DNA of 64,000 bases from Monodelphis domestica (lineage: Eukaryota; Chordata; Mammalia; Didelphimorphia; Didelphidae), in NCBI RefSeq assembly GCF_027887165.1, contig NC_077229.1, forward strand, positions 205,406,253 to 205,470,252, in the 5' to 3' direction. Numbering within the stretch: position 1 is the stretch's first letter; the number at the start of each line of letters is the position of its first letter. Shown in pieces: positions 44,045 to 56,500 of this stretch. The position numbers were made by a program, and so were the translations under genes. The notes under the pieces were generated by a model. The model ran no database searches. It was given only the letters and a program-made list of their open reading frames with translations, and was not told the origin of the DNA.

Positions 44045-44340
44045 GTAAAGAACTAGAAGCAAAACAGATGACCATCAAATGTAGAAGTGGATGAAAAATT
44101 GTGGTCATATTGAAGTATAGAATATAATTTTGCTATAAGAAATGACAAATATGAATAATTCACAAAACACAGGAAGGTTTTTAATGAATTAGTGAAGAGT
44201 ACAAAAGGACAACCAAGAGAGTGATTTCTGTCATGCCCAAAACAATCATAATGTAAAAGAAACCAACTTTGAGAAACTTCAAAATTCTTATTGAAATGAA
44301 GAAAAAATAGTGACTTCAAAAGACCAATGATGAACTAACT
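44045..44340 (+). repeat. Old L1 3'-end fragment, plus strand
   Basis: aactagaagcaaaacagatg, gatgaaaaattgtggtcatat and tataattttgctataagaaatg are a decayed L1 ORF2 C-terminal region. Confidence 0.7.
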
Positions 44341-45544
44341 ATACTTTCTGAGAGGCTGGATATGAAATCAGGTCTTGCTGGTTCCTAGTTTAGTCTTGCT
44401 GTATCTACTGGGACCTTGATTTTTAGTGCCTCAGTACACAGAATCTTAGTATCTACTGTGTTACAAAGGTAGAGAGAAATTAATTTATGATAGGATGGAC
44501 TCCAATAAGCACAATGAAAATGGCTAGGAGAGCGAAAAACTGAATAGATAGTAGGGAGCGGATAGGGCTGATCTGGATAAAGATCTGAGGTGGAGGAGAG
44601 AACAGAAGGGGTTTATCCAGATGGTAGTTCCAGATGATGGAAATCAAGAAAGTTTGGGCATTAGGCTAATACAGTGTACATTAGCCATAGTGGTGCTAGG
44701 TAGAAATAATTCACTAAAGGAGAAGCTTGTAAAAACTTTCTAGCTCAACTGGCATAAAGATTTGAGAATAAGGGTCCCCGTTTCTCCACCCACACACTCT
44801 TCTTTTTCTTTAGAACCTAATTTCTGGCCTTCACTTTAGGAGATCCAGCAGCAGTCAACCTATTTTCAGGTGGAGTGATTAGAGCAGTTTTATAACTCCA
44901 TCTATGACACTAAGTTTGGGTTTCCCTATTTGTGTAGGGCTCAGTAGGGAACCCCAATTGCCTTATCAATTTACTCTCTAAAGTGAGAAGTAGTAGTCAC
45001 CATCACTCCATTGCCAGTGAAACTGTACTAGTGGGTATGTTTCTTAGAGACCCAGCTGAAATCAAAACCACAAATATTCAATTAAAAAAGTTCTAATTGT
45101 AGCAACCTTGATGTAATTCTGTGGTATTTCCAGCTAGCCTGATATGGGTATAAATCAACTTAGCCTTGGATGCCCAATCCAGGAAACTGCTTAAATAAAG
45201 ACAATCTGCACAAATGGCATATTCTTCATGGCACCCTCTCTTCTTGCCCAAGCAAGGCCAAATTTGGATTTCTGTTGCCAAATGATTAAAGAACTCTAGG
45301 GGTACGCTAATTTTTAACCAGGCAAAACTCTGAGTGCTCTTTTCCAAGTAAAGAATTCTGACTTGTTAGGCTCTGGATTGACATAAAGCCAAGTTTTTAT
45401 GAAAAATAATGTTTATGTGTTCTAAGAAAGATGTCAGTTCTAAGAAGAGACCTTGTTGAAAGGCCTTAGGATATAAAAAGTTTTGCTGAATATCCCATGT
45501 GTCAGAGAAACATTTTGAGAAATAAATTGCAAGTCAAGATCCAA
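44341..45544. other. Non-coding DNA, nothing recognised
   Basis: I see no gene. Short open frames lack any domain. Confidence 0.35.
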
Positions 45545-45778
45545 ATCCATAGATAGAGTGCTTGGTTTCATGTTAGGACCTCCTGAATTCAAATTTGTCC
45601 CCAGACACTTATTAGGTGTGTGACAGTTATTTAAGTTTTATTTTTCTCATCTGTAAAATGGGGATAAAAATAACACTGATATTAGTTGTGAGCATCTAAT
45701 AAAATATTGTAAAGTGCTTAGCACAGTGCTTGGTACATAGTGGACACCATCCAAATGCTAGGCATTGTTATTATTGTT
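45545..45778 (+). repeat. CORE-SINE
   Basis: tcctgaattcaaatttgtcc, ctcatctgtaaaatgggg, gtaaagtgcttagcacagtgc and cattgttattattgtt. Same subtype as at 614-898. Confidence 0.82.
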
Positions 45779-46891
45779 TAATTTATTTTCTGCAGATTTA
45801 CTGCAGAGGCAGATAGGACAACAGGGATGATATGAGCCTTTTTTAAAATTTTCCTCATGATTTTGAACTCCTCTGTTAGGTTTCTGTATGTTAAAGGTCT
45901 TTGTTTCACATAGTTTGGGGGTTATGTGTATTTGGTATGGTAGCATCTGTTGATAATGCTGTTTTTAATTTTAATGAATCAATAGTATGGGTAATCAATC
46001 AGCATGATAGCCAAAAGGAGGGAGGATTCCACCCATAGCCTCAGGGAGATACAATTCAGAGCTTTGGCCCTGAGATTTTTTGCTTTAAAAGCAAAAGATT
46101 GTTTTGGGAATCAAAAAAGGGTGCAGATTAATTTCTACAACAGATTGAAGTAATTCCAGAATTGTATGGAGGACTTCTGAGAAAACTATTTTTGGAATAC
46201 AGTTGCAAATTAAGACAACAAAATAATTATAATAGAATTCTATGAAATTATAATGACCAAGTTTGAAGGAAGAGATTTGAGAAGGCATCCCCTCCACTTT
46301 TGCAGACATAGGGAGCTATCAATCTGGAATACTGTGTATAATTGTGTAAAAAAAGCAATAATGAGCAGATCCACACTCAAGGCTGGGGAAAGATGGCATT
46401 TCAAAAGCATTAAGAGTAAAGTTAAGGGAACTGAGACTTTTTTAAAGACCTAAACTGGGGAAAATGGAAGCCAAGCAATAATTGATGGCTCACCTTAGGG
46501 CACCTGGGTAAGGGACTAAATACCTAGAATTAGGAGAAAAGGAAATGGGCTATTTTCTGTAGTAACATCCTAAGAAGATGTTGGCCAAGTTGGTGAGAGA
46601 AATGGGCTATAAGAACAATTCAATTGAAGCCAGAGGAGCTGGACTGAGGGTTAGTCAGGAAAAGATAATTGTTTTTTGAAGTCCCTTGGAGAATTAGAAG
46701 AGAGATCCTTAATCTAGAGGAAAAAAAAAAGAAATGAAACTGGGTCTATAAGAAGAACTGGTAGATGAAAAAGAGGAAATATAGGCAGGAGGGCCTATAG
46801 GCGGCTGTTTAGTGCTTTTTCCAATCATAGAATCTTAGAGTTGCAAACTTTAAAGTGCCATATAAGTGGAAGATATCAAGAAAGCAAAAAG
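45779..46891. other. Non-coding DNA, nothing recognised
   Basis: AT-rich sequence with no gene or repeat that I can name. Confidence 0.35.
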
Positions 46892-47150
46892 GGCAGCTAG
46901 GTGGAGCAGTGGATTGAGCACTTGACTGGGCCTCAGAAAGACTTACCTTCTTGAACACATATCTAGACTCAGACTCTTGCTAGCTATGTGATTTTTGCCA
47001 ATTCAATTCACCCACTTTGCCTTAATTCCTCACCTATAAAGTGAACTTGAAAAGGAAATGACAAACTATATAGTATTTTTGCCAAGAAAATCCCAAGTGG
47101 AATCTGGAAGAGTCAGACATGAATGAAATGACTTAACAATAACAAAATTT
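46892..47150 (+). repeat. tRNA-headed CORE-SINE
   Basis: gggcagctaggtggagcagtgg at the start and a tail of ttttgccaagaaaatccc, aagagtcagacatgaatg and aatgacttaacaataac. Confidence 0.9.
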
Positions 47151-47484
47151 AAAAAGGGCAGAGACAGAAATTGCCCGACCTTCATTGAGGAATAAATAAT
47201 TGATGCTAATCAGTTGTTAGAACCAAGAAAAAAAAATTAAAAAAAGACCAGCTTAAAAAGACCCTAGTTGGCAAACAATTTATTTATCAAGAGAAAAAAT
47301 ATGGTAGCCAAAGGGAATTTCAGCTTATAATATAAATTGATCTGCAAAATCTAATTGAGAAAATTGATGGAATTTATAAAATTTTAATCTTATAAAACAG
47401 AGAAGTTGCAGGAAGTGAAAAAAGTTTAAGGAAAACTTGATAAGGAAGCTTCATATTCCTTACCCAGGACACTTTGCCTTCACA

Positions 47485-47630
47485 AGTATGATCACTTAAC
47501 CTCTGTTTGCCTTAACCCACTAGAGAAGGAAATAGCAAATCATTCTGGTTTCTTTGTCAAGAAAACGTCATGGACAATTTGGTCTGCTGGGTCACAAAGA
47601 GTCAGACATGATTGAACAACAAAAACAACA
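47485..47630 (+). repeat. CORE-SINE, 3' half
   Basis: tcacttaacctctgtttgcc, agaaggaaatagcaaatc, ctgggtcacaaagagtcagac and atgattgaacaacaaaaac. Confidence 0.85.
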
Positions 47631-47634
47631 ATTA

Positions 47635-48385
47635 ATTTTCTCACTTCTCATCCTTCTTGATCTGTCTACTGCATCTCACAGTATTGATTACTCTTCTCTG
47701 CTGATATTCTCCCCTTTCTGTATTTGCATGATATGCTTTGTTCTCCTCCTACTTGTCTGACTTTATTGGTTCTTATATATGCCCTAACTGTGACTGTTTC
47801 CCATTCCTCTGTCCTGAGTCTTCTTCCCTCCTCCCCTTCCCTTTCTTTCTCCTCCTCCTCCTTCTTCTCTCTGATCTCCTCAGCTCTCATTGGCTTTTTT
47901 ATCATCTTTCTTTGCAGAAGGATCAGTTATACCAGTCCTAGTCTCTTCTCTGGCCTTAATCCTATTTCAATTGTGTTTGTTGGTTTTTAGATGTCCCTAT
48001 TTATGTCAAAGTTCTTATTCTTTCCCCTAGGCTCATAATCTTTGAACCTTTGCCCTTGACTTCCCCGTTTCTTATCCAAATTATTCAACCAATTGCCAAC
48101 TTATTTTTATTTCCTCATTATCTCTCACCTCTGACCCCTTATCTCTGACCTCTTATCTCATGTAGCCACCACCTTAGTTCAGGACCTCATAGTCTCTTGA
48201 TAAAACTATAGCAACTATTGCAAATGGTGTCCTAATTAGCCTGCTGGCCTCAAGTTCTTCCCCACTCTAGTTCATGCCAAAATCATTTTTCTTAAAAGCA
48301 AGTCTGGCAATGTTACTTTCCTACTCAGTTAATTTCAGTGCATTCTTATTGCCTCTAGGATCAAACATAAGCTCCTCTGTTTAGC
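47635..48385 (+). repeat. L2-type LINE fragment
   Basis: The translation near 47650 reads 'LLILLDLSTASHSIDYSSLL', a decayed form of the L2 reverse transcriptase 'LLDLSAAFDTVDH' block. Downstream are ctgctggcctcaagttct and agtgcattcttattgcctctaggatc in L2 3' order. Confidence 0.75.
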
Positions 48386-48751
48386 TATTTTTTCCCTTTA
48401 AAAAAAAGTTTTATTGATGTGTTTCATTTTTATATTAAACACATTTGCAGAATACTCCCACTTTGTAAAGGGTCTCTTTTAACAAAGTAAAACAGTTAAG
48501 TAAAACTAATACAATGATCTCATCTAAAAGTACATGCAGCAATTCATTTTGGTAACAGCTCCATCTCTATTTGTTTTACATGAAGAGAAATCTATTTTTT
48601 CTTACTCTTACCCCTCTTCCACTGAAAAAAGAAAAAAACAAGTTTCTTTGGGCCAATATTCATAGTTGAGCGAAAGAAAATTTGCTCATGGCCACATACA
48701 CATTTTATATTTTAACATATAATATTCAATATGCTATATAGTGTATTTTTA
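48386..48751. other. AT-rich DNA, possibly old L1 3' sequence
   Basis: The stretch is compatible with an old minus-strand L1 3'UTR, but I cannot support the assignment by motif. Confidence 0.3.
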
Positions 48752-48973
48752 TTGTTCAGTAATGTCCAGCTCTTTGTGATCTCATGTGCCTTAGCAAGTA
48801 TACTAGAATGATTTGACATTTCCTTGGAGCCAGTAGATCCTTTTGTCAGGCAGTCAGAGGTTAAATTACTTGCCCAGGGTCACACAGTTACAAAGTGTCT
48901 GATACTAGATTTGAACTCAGGTCTTCCTGACTCCAGGTCCAGAAATCTAACCATTGAGACACATCTGCCTTTT
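48752..48973 (-). repeat. tRNA-headed CORE-SINE, minus strand
   Basis: tattgttcagtaatgtccagct at the left, acttgcccagggtcacacag, agatttgaactcaggtcttcc and accattgagacacatctgcc at the right. Confidence 0.9.
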
Positions 48974-49079
48974 AAAATAATGTATATTTTGATATGTAGT
49001 ATATCTCTTAATATATTTTGTAATATATCTTTTATAACTATTTAACATGTATTTTACATGTGTGTATGTCTTATTTATT

Positions 49080-49330
49080 TCCCACACTAATTCTGTCATG
49101 TCTTTGTCATAGATAGTATATTTCAACCCTGGTCATCTGGAATCATGAATGGTCATTGTATTGATCATGGTTCTTACAACTTGAAAATTCTTTATCTTGA
49201 CAATGTCATTATTTCATAAATTGTTCTCTTCATCATCAGTTTATAAAAGTCCTCAAAATTGTTCACTTTTATATTGTAGATGTTATAGCATAAATTGTTC
49301 TTTCAGTTCTGCTTACTTCACTCTGCATTC
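49080..49330 (-). repeat. Old L1 3'UTR/ORF2-end fragment, minus strand
   Basis: gaatggtcattgtattgatc, tcatcagtttataaaag and ctgcttacttcactctgcat are a diverged L1 3' end read from the minus strand. Confidence 0.65.
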
Positions 49331-49802
49331 AACAACAAAAAAAAAAGCCAAAAAAAAATTAGATAGCAATATAAAAGAAATTTAAGCTAGACAAATACCT
49401 CATATCTTATACAAAGTTAAACTCCAGATAGGTAAGAGGCCTAAATATAAAAGATTATATCACGAACAATAAAAAAGAAACACTGAAAAAATGATCTATG
49501 AATTTGGTAACTAGAATAACTGAACAAATAACTAAAGTAGAATGACTACACAAGGGATACCAACAGAGGATCACAGAAGGTAAAATAGATCATTTTGATT
49601 ACATTAAATTTAAAAGTATTTGCAAAAATGAATCTAATAAAGCTAAAATAATAAGGGAAACAATGAATTGGAAAAAAAATCTTTCTAACAAGTTCCTTTG
49701 GGAAAGGTCTCATTTCCAAGATATATATATATAAACTGATTCAAATTTTTAATAAAAAGAGGCATTTCCAAACTAATATGTGATTATATATGATATGAAT
49801 AG

Positions 49803-50643
49803 TGTGAATCTTGAAAATTCTTAGACCCTACTTCAGAACACTTGGTTAAGACCATTCCCCATTTTAAACAATGAAGGAACTTAGTCAGGAATGTGAGAAC
49901 TCTACTCCACCCATACTTAAGCATACTTTAGGGGAAGATAAAGTTGTAAACTCTTTACTGAACAATGAAAAAGTACTTAACTCATACTTTTAGTGAAGCA
50001 AAAGCCTTAAGATAAGTCTATTTTTAGAAAGGTGCTAAGTACCTATGAAGGTCAAGCAACTTGCAAACTTGTAAGGGACAAGCCTTAACAAAAGAGGTGT
50101 GAATTACTCAAAAGTTTAGTATACTCAGGTGTGAATTAAGAATGGTTTATCCTTTGGAAAACGTCTACTGTGATTGGTAGATGTGAGAACTTAGGGGAGG
50201 TGACATAGGAGAAAATTCTCTTTAAAAGGAGCTGTCTGACCCAGTTCAAGGAAAGTCAGGGAATTCAGCCTTGGAAGCTGAAGTGGAGCTCAGGAGCTGA
50301 ACTGGTGGGTCTCTCTGACTACTAGAATCTTGCTTGGGACAAATCTTGTGGTTAGTGGATTAAAGACTGACTGATCTCTCTCTTAAGGCTTAAAGCCTAG
50401 GCTGGCCTACCCCCTTTCTCATTATTTCCTCTTACTCTCTCTCTCTCTTTCATTAATTCCTTAATTTGTATTAATTAAAATCTCCATAAAAACCCAGCTG
50501 ACTTGGGTATATTTCATATTTGGGAAATTTTCCCTGGCGACCACTTTATTTTTGATTTGAAACCATATTTCCACAGTCACAGTTTATGCCAACCACTCTT
50601 TTTTCTGTAACAGTTTATACAATCCACTCTTATAACTGTTACA
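49803..50643 (+). repeat. Solo LTR (LTR copy 4), 841 bp, with target duplication
   Basis: It begins tgtgaatcttgaaaattc and ends ataactgttaca. Target copies atag are at 49799-49802 and 50644-50647. A TATA-like ctctttaaaaggag is at about 50218-50231, and an ATTAAA signal is near 50472. It is the best reference copy of the family here. No gag, pol or env sequence is next to it, so it is a solo LTR, and its retroviral class cannot be set from the LTR alone. Confidence 0.88.
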
Positions 50644-51124
50644 ATAGATAGTCTTCAAGGGAAGAACTTAGTTTCTACAGCCATATAAAAAAATGTTCCA
50701 AATCATTACTAATTAGAAAAATGCAAATTAAAACAATTATGAGAATCCATCTCACACCCTTCAGAGTGAAAAAGATGACAACAAAGAAAAATGATAAATG
50801 TTAAAGGAGTGATGGGAGAAAAGGCTCTTTAATATAGTTAATGAACCTGTGAATGGCTATAACAAAAGTAATTTTGAATTATACAGGAAAAATGTTACTA
50901 AATCTTGTTTACTCTTTGATCCAACTATACCACTGTTAGGACTACATCCAAAAGAGATCAAAGAAAGAGGAAAAGGTCCTTTATGTTCACATGTATTTAT
51001 AGAAGCAATTTTTGTGGTGACATAAACAAATAAACGACTGGAAACTAAAGGGATGTCCAACAATTAAAGGAAGAAAAATAAGTTGTGGTTACATGAATAT
51101 AACATATTCTTATCTATAATATAT

Positions 51125-51368
51125 AAATATTGCTAGGTAGTAGAGTGGGCTTTCAGTTAGGAAGACACATCTTTGTCAATTCAAATCTGACCTCAGATAC
51201 TTATTAGCCCTGTGAGCCTCAGCTTGGGCAAGTCATATAACCTGTTTGTCTCAGTTTTCTCATTGTAAAATGAGTTGGAGAAGGAAATGGCAAACCATTC
51301 TGATATCTTTGCCAAATGGAGTCATGAAAGACATGACTAAAAAATGACTAAACAACAATAACAACAAC
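51125..51368 (+). repeat. tRNA-headed CORE-SINE
   Basis: ttgctaggtagtagagtggg, tgtctcagttttctcattg, gttggagaaggaaatggc and aatgactaaacaacaataac. It lies inside the old L1 at 49360-51430; catgaatataa appears on both sides (51092, 51369) and may be the target duplication. Confidence 0.88.
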
Positions 51369-51554
51369 ATGAATATAATAGAGCACTATTATGCTATAAG
51401 AAATGAAGTAGATAATTTCAAATTCACATGGAAAAATTCTCATATAAACTGCTTAGATTTTAAAGCCATTTACAACATGACTCAAGGCTATTTAAGCAGC
51501 CTGATTGTGCATTTCTGACCCAATTGAGTTTAGTTGTCTTTCAGTTTTTCATGT

Positions 51555-51708
51555 AAGGCAGTTAGTTAATCAACTGGCTCCTACTTTGTTCTAGGCACTG
51601 AGCTAAATGCTGGGAATACAAAAATAGGCAAAAGGCAGTTATTGTCCTCAAGGAGTTTGCAATCTAAAGGAGGAGTAACACAGACGCACAGACACACAGA
51701 CACACACA

Positions 51709-51763
<55 letters not shown>

Positions 51764-51900
51764 GAGTTGGGGCAAGGGAGTTTTCCAGCTCAGGGGCATG
51801 ATGAAGTTCTAAGGAGTATAGCCAGGTGGAAAATGATGGGGCTGCCCTACGCATCCTCCTGAAATGAAGAATCTGGGAAGAGCTCTCCACTGTCTACCCT
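51555..51900 (+). repeat. Old interspersed repeat containing a CA microsatellite
   Basis: tcctactttgttctaggcactgag, tcctcaaggagtttgcaatct, then the CA run, then gaatctgggaagagctctcc. The same block order occurs at 22985-23310, where no CA expansion is present. Confidence 0.65.
51680..51760. repeat. (CA)n microsatellite
   Basis: Interrupted CACAGA units grade into a perfect CA run of about 24 dinucleotides ending at 51759. Confidence 0.97.
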
Positions 51901-52315
51901 CCACACTATATTCACTCCATGTCCAGCCTCTGATACCTTTTCATTGGCTATTTCCAAAACCTGGAATTCTGCATTCCTTCTGGCTACCTCAATGAATCCA
52001 TTCCTTCTATTGGGCTACACAGTTCAAGTGCCACATTCTACATGAAGTCTTTCTTTATCTTTTCAATACTTAATTTACCACCTAAAACTACCTAGTTCTT
52101 TATTTTGTACTTATTTGTATTTATTCTCTTCATATTTATTTTATATATCCTTACCCATATACTTCTTGTCTCCTCCATTAGAATGTAACCTCCTTGAGAG
52201 TAGGGTGTCCCCCCCCAACCCCATTCTTTGTATTTGTATCTTCCCAGCACCCAGCACAGCATCTGGCACAAAGTTATGTGCTTAATACAATCTGACTGAT
52301 TTATTGGTTCAATGA
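51901..52315 (+). repeat. L2-type LINE 3' end
   Basis: tgaagtctttctttatcttt, ctccattagaatgtaacctcc, cccagcacccagcacagc and atctggcacaaagttatgtgc, ending in ctgactgattta. Confidence 0.85.
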
Positions 52316-52324
52316 AATGTAGAA

Positions 52325-52720
52325 CAACATTATTTGCAATTGCAAAACACTTTGTAAATATCTAAATATCTAAAAATTGGGGAATGGCCAAATGAATTGT
52401 GGCATATTACTCTAAAGGAATATTATAATGCTATTAAGATGGATAAATATGAAAGCTATTATAATCTGGCAGAACTTTTATGAAATAACATGCAACAAAG
52501 AAAGTAGAACCAAGAAAACAGAATACAAAACAGAACAAATACTAAGCAAAGATGTCTTATGATAAAAGGGAAATATATAAGGACAGGTGGATAACTTACA
52601 GAAAAATGAAGGTGATTGTGAGGGAGAAACAGAGCTCTTGTGTAGAAGTTCATTTATTCAATTGTAAATAGTTGTAAAAATGAGTTTAATTAGTTTGTTG
52701 ATATTTATAATTGTTTATAA
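52325..52720 (+). repeat. Old L1 3'-end fragment, plus strand
   Basis: aaattggggaatggccaaatg, gtggcatattactctaaagg and caaagaaagtagaaccaag are a decayed ORF2 end. Confidence 0.8.
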
Positions 52721-53109
52721 TAAATTGTTTAATATATTAAAATATTAATACTTGGAATAATCCATTCTGTGCATTCCTGATTGCCTCATGTGAGAAGACT
52801 CTGAGAGAAGGATGATTAAATGGGAATTGCTGAGTGTGGGAGGGTGAGTAAAACACAATCAAATTTGCTAAATAGCTTTCAGCCATGTCATAATGGGCTT
52901 TAAAAGGCAGTTCATATGAGTTCATATGGCCATTCCCCAGTGCTATTCCCTGAGCATGCTTATTTTAGGAACTTCAAGCACTACTCTGCTGGCTTTAATA
53001 ACTTACAGACAAGTTATTTTCCTATTTGTGAGGAGGCAAACATATTAAGTTGAGAGGAAGAAGACCAGTAATTCTGCTGTTACCCATATTCTGTAAGGAA
53101 GTCATTGAC
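52721..53109. other. Non-coding DNA, nothing recognised
   Basis: AT-rich sequence, no gene. Confidence 0.35.
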
Positions 53110-53156
53110 AAAAAGTAAGCCTCTATATGTCCATATATACCAAAATATTTTTTTTT

Positions 53157-53185
53157 ATTAGAAAAGTAAAAGTTTTATTCAATTG
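53157..53185 (-). other. Apparent 29-bp 3' transduction of L1-C
   Basis: Non-L1 sequence lies between two poly(A) tracts. On the minus strand it contains gaataaaac (AATAAA at 53174-53179), 17 nt before the outer tract. This is the pattern left when transcription reads past the L1 signal to a downstream one at the source locus. Confidence 0.75.
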
Positions 53186-53209
53186 TTTTTTTTTTAATTT
53201 TAATATTAT

Positions 53210-53215
53210 TTTATT
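53210..53215 (-). terminator. L1-C own polyadenylation signal
   Basis: AATAAA on the minus strand, about 14 nt before the inner poly(A) tract. Confidence 0.8.
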
Positions 53216-53555
53216 TGGTCGTTTTCATACATTATTCACTGGAAACAAAGATTGTTTTCTTTTCCTCCCCTCCCCTCCCCCCCCCCAGCCTTTCCCTCTC
53301 CCATAGCCGATGCATGATTCCACTGGTTATCACATGTGTTCTTGACTCGAACCCATTTCCCTGTTGTTGGAGTTTGCATTATAGTGTTCATTTAGAGTCT
53401 CTCCTCAGTCTTATCTCCTCCAACCCTGTAGTCAAGCAGTTGCTTTTCAGCGGTGTTTTTACTCCCACAGTTTATCCTCTGCTTGTGGGTAGTATTTTTT
53501 TTTTAGATCCCTGCAGATTGTTCAGGGATTGCATTGATACTAATGGAGAAGTCCA

Positions 53556-56500
53556 TCACCTTCGATTGTACCACAATGTATCAGTCTCTGTGTACAATGT
53601 TTTCCTGGTTCTGCTCCTCTCGCTCTGCATTACTTCCTGGAGGTTGTTCCAGTCTCCATGGAACTTCTCCACTTTATTATTCCTTTTAGCACAATAGTAT
53701 TCCATCACCAACATATACCACAATTTGTTCAGCCATTCCCCAATTGAAGGGCATCCCCTCATTTTCCAATTTTTGGCCACCACGAAGAGCGCAGCTATGA
53801 ATATTTTTGTACAAGTCTTTTTGTCCATTATCTCTTTGGGGTACAAGCCCAGCAGTGCTATGGCTGGATCAAAGGGCAGACAGTCTTTTATCGCCCTTTG
53901 GGCATAGTTCCAAATTGCCCTCCAGAATGGTTGGATCAATTCACAACTCCACCAGCAATGAATCAATGTCCCCACTTTGCCACATCCCCTCCAGCATTCA
54001 TTACTTTGCATAGCTGTCATGTTAGCCAATCTGCTAGGTGTGAGGTGATACCTCAGAGTTGTTTTGATTTGCATCTCTCTGATTATAAGAGATGTAGAGC
54101 ACTTTTTCATGTGCTTATTAATAGTTTTGATTTCTTTGGCTGAGAATTGCCTGTTCATGTCCCTTGCCCATTTGTCAATTGGAGAATGGCTTGATTTTTT
54201 GTACAATTGATTTAGTTCTTTATAAATTTTAGTAATTAAACCCTTGTCAGAGGTTTTTATGAAGATTGTTTCCCAATTTGTTGCTACCCTTCTGATTTTG
54301 GTTACATTGGTTTTGTTTGTACAAAAACTTTTTAATTTGATGTAATCCAGATTATTTATTTTGCATTTTGTAATTCTTTCTAATTCTTGCTTGGTTTTGA
54401 AGTATTTCCCTTCCCAAAGGTCTGACATGTATACTATTCTGTGTTCGCCTAATTTTCTTATAGTTTCCTTCTTTATGTTCAAGTCATTCATCCATTTTGA
54501 ATTTATCTTGGTGTATGGTGTGAGGTGTTGATCTAAGCCTAATCTTTCCCACACTGTCCTCCAATTTTCCCAACAGTTTTTATGAAATAGTGGATTTTTG
54601 TCCCAAAAGCTGGGATCTTTGGGTTTGTCATATACTGTCTTGCTGAGGTTGCTTGCCCCCAGTCTATTCCACTGATCCTCCTTTCTGTCTCTTAGCCAGT
54701 ACCAAATTGTATTCATGACCGCTGCTTTATAATATAGTCTGAGATCTGGGACTGCAAGACCCCCTTCCTTTGTGTTTTTTTTCATTAATTCCCTGGATAT
54801 CCTTGATCTTTTGTTCTTCCAAATGAACTTTGTTATGTTTTTTTCTAAATCAGTAAAAAAAATTTTTGGAAGTTCCATGGGTATGGCACTAAATAGATAG
54901 ATGAGTTTGGGTAGGATGGTCATTTTTATTATATTGGCTCGTCCTACCCATGAGCAGTTAATGTTCTTCCAATTGTTCAAGTCTAGTTTTAGTTGTGTGG
55001 AAAGTGTTTTGTAGTTGTGTTCATATAGATCCTGTGTTTGTCTCGGGAGATAGATTCCTAAGTATTTTATTTTGTCTTGGGTAATTTTGAATGGGATTTC
55101 TCTTTCTAGTTCTTGCTGCTGAGCTGTGTTGGAATTATATAGAAATGCTGATGACTTATGGGGGTTTATTTTGTATCCTGCAACTTTGCTAAAGTTGTTG
55201 ATTATTTCAATTAGCTTTTTGGTTGAGTCTCTAGGATTCTTTAAGTAGATCATCATGTCATCTGCAAAGAGTGATAATTTGGTCTCCTCCTTGCCTATTT
55301 TGATGCCTTCAATTTCTTTTTCTTCTCTAATTGCTACTGCTAGTGTTTCTAATACAATGTCAAATAATAGAGGTGATAATGGGCATCCTTGTTTCACTCC
55401 TGATCTTAATGGGAATGGATTTAGTTTATCCCCATTGCAGATGATATTAGCTGATGGTTTTAGATATATACTGTTTATTATTTTTAGGAATGACCCTTCT
55501 ATTCCTATGCTTTCTAGTGTTTTTAGTAGGAATGGGTGTTGTATTTTATCAAAGGCTTTTTCTGCATCTATTGAGATAATCATGTGATTCTTGTTGGTTT
55601 GCTTGTTGATGTGGTCAATTATGTGGATAGTTTTCCTAATGTTGAACCAGCCCTGCATCCCTGGTATGAATCCTACTTGATCATGGTGGATGACCCTTCT
55701 AATCACTTGCTGGAGTCTTTTTGCTAGTATCCTATTTAAGATTTTTGCATCTATATTCATTAGGGAGATTGGCCTATAGTTTTCTTTCTCTGTTTTTGGC
55801 CTGCCTGGCTTTTGAATTAGTACCATGCTTGTGTCATAAAAGGAGTTTGGTAGGACTCCCTCTTTGCTTATTATGTCAAATAGTTTGTGTAATATTGGGG
55901 TTAACTGTTCTCTGAATGTTTGATAGAATTCACTGGTGAATCCATCAGGCCCTGGAGATTTTTTCTTAGGCAGTTCTTTGATGGTCTGTTGGATTTCATT
56001 TTCTGATATGGGATTATTTAAGAAAACTATTTCTTCTTCTGTTAGTCTAGGCAATTTATATTTTTGTAAATATTCATCCATATCACCTAGGTTGGTATAT
56101 TTATTGCCATATAGTTGGGCAAAGTAGTTTTTAATGATTGCCTTAATTTCCTCTTCATTTGAGGTGAGATCCCCCTTTTCATCCTTGATGCTATTAATTT
56201 GCCTTTCTTCTTTCCTTTTTTTAATTAAATTAACCAGTACTTTGTCTATTTTGTCTGTTTTTTCAAAGTACCAGCTTCTAGTCTTGTTTATTAGCTCAAT
56301 AGTTCTGTCACTTTCTATTTTATTAATTTCTCCCTTAATTTTTAGGATCTCTAGTATTGTTTTCTTCTGGGGGTTTTTAATTTGTTCATTCTCAAGTTTT
56401 TTTATTTGCATTTCCAATTCCTTGGTCTCTGTCCTCCCTAATTTGTTAATATATGCACTCAGGGATATGAATTTTCCTCTAAGTACTGCCTTGGCTGCAT

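Larger units (their letters stand above)
49360..51430 (+). repeat. Old L1 ORF2 3' part, split by LTR copy 4 and a SINE
   Basis: L1-like pieces lie at 49360-49802 (gataggtaagaggcctaaat, attacattaaatttaaaag), 50644-51110 (aatcattactaattagaaaaatg, catctcacacccttcag) and 51369-51430 (gagcactattatgctata). They follow ORF2 order, so I read them as one old plus-strand L1 with two later insertions. Confidence 0.8.
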
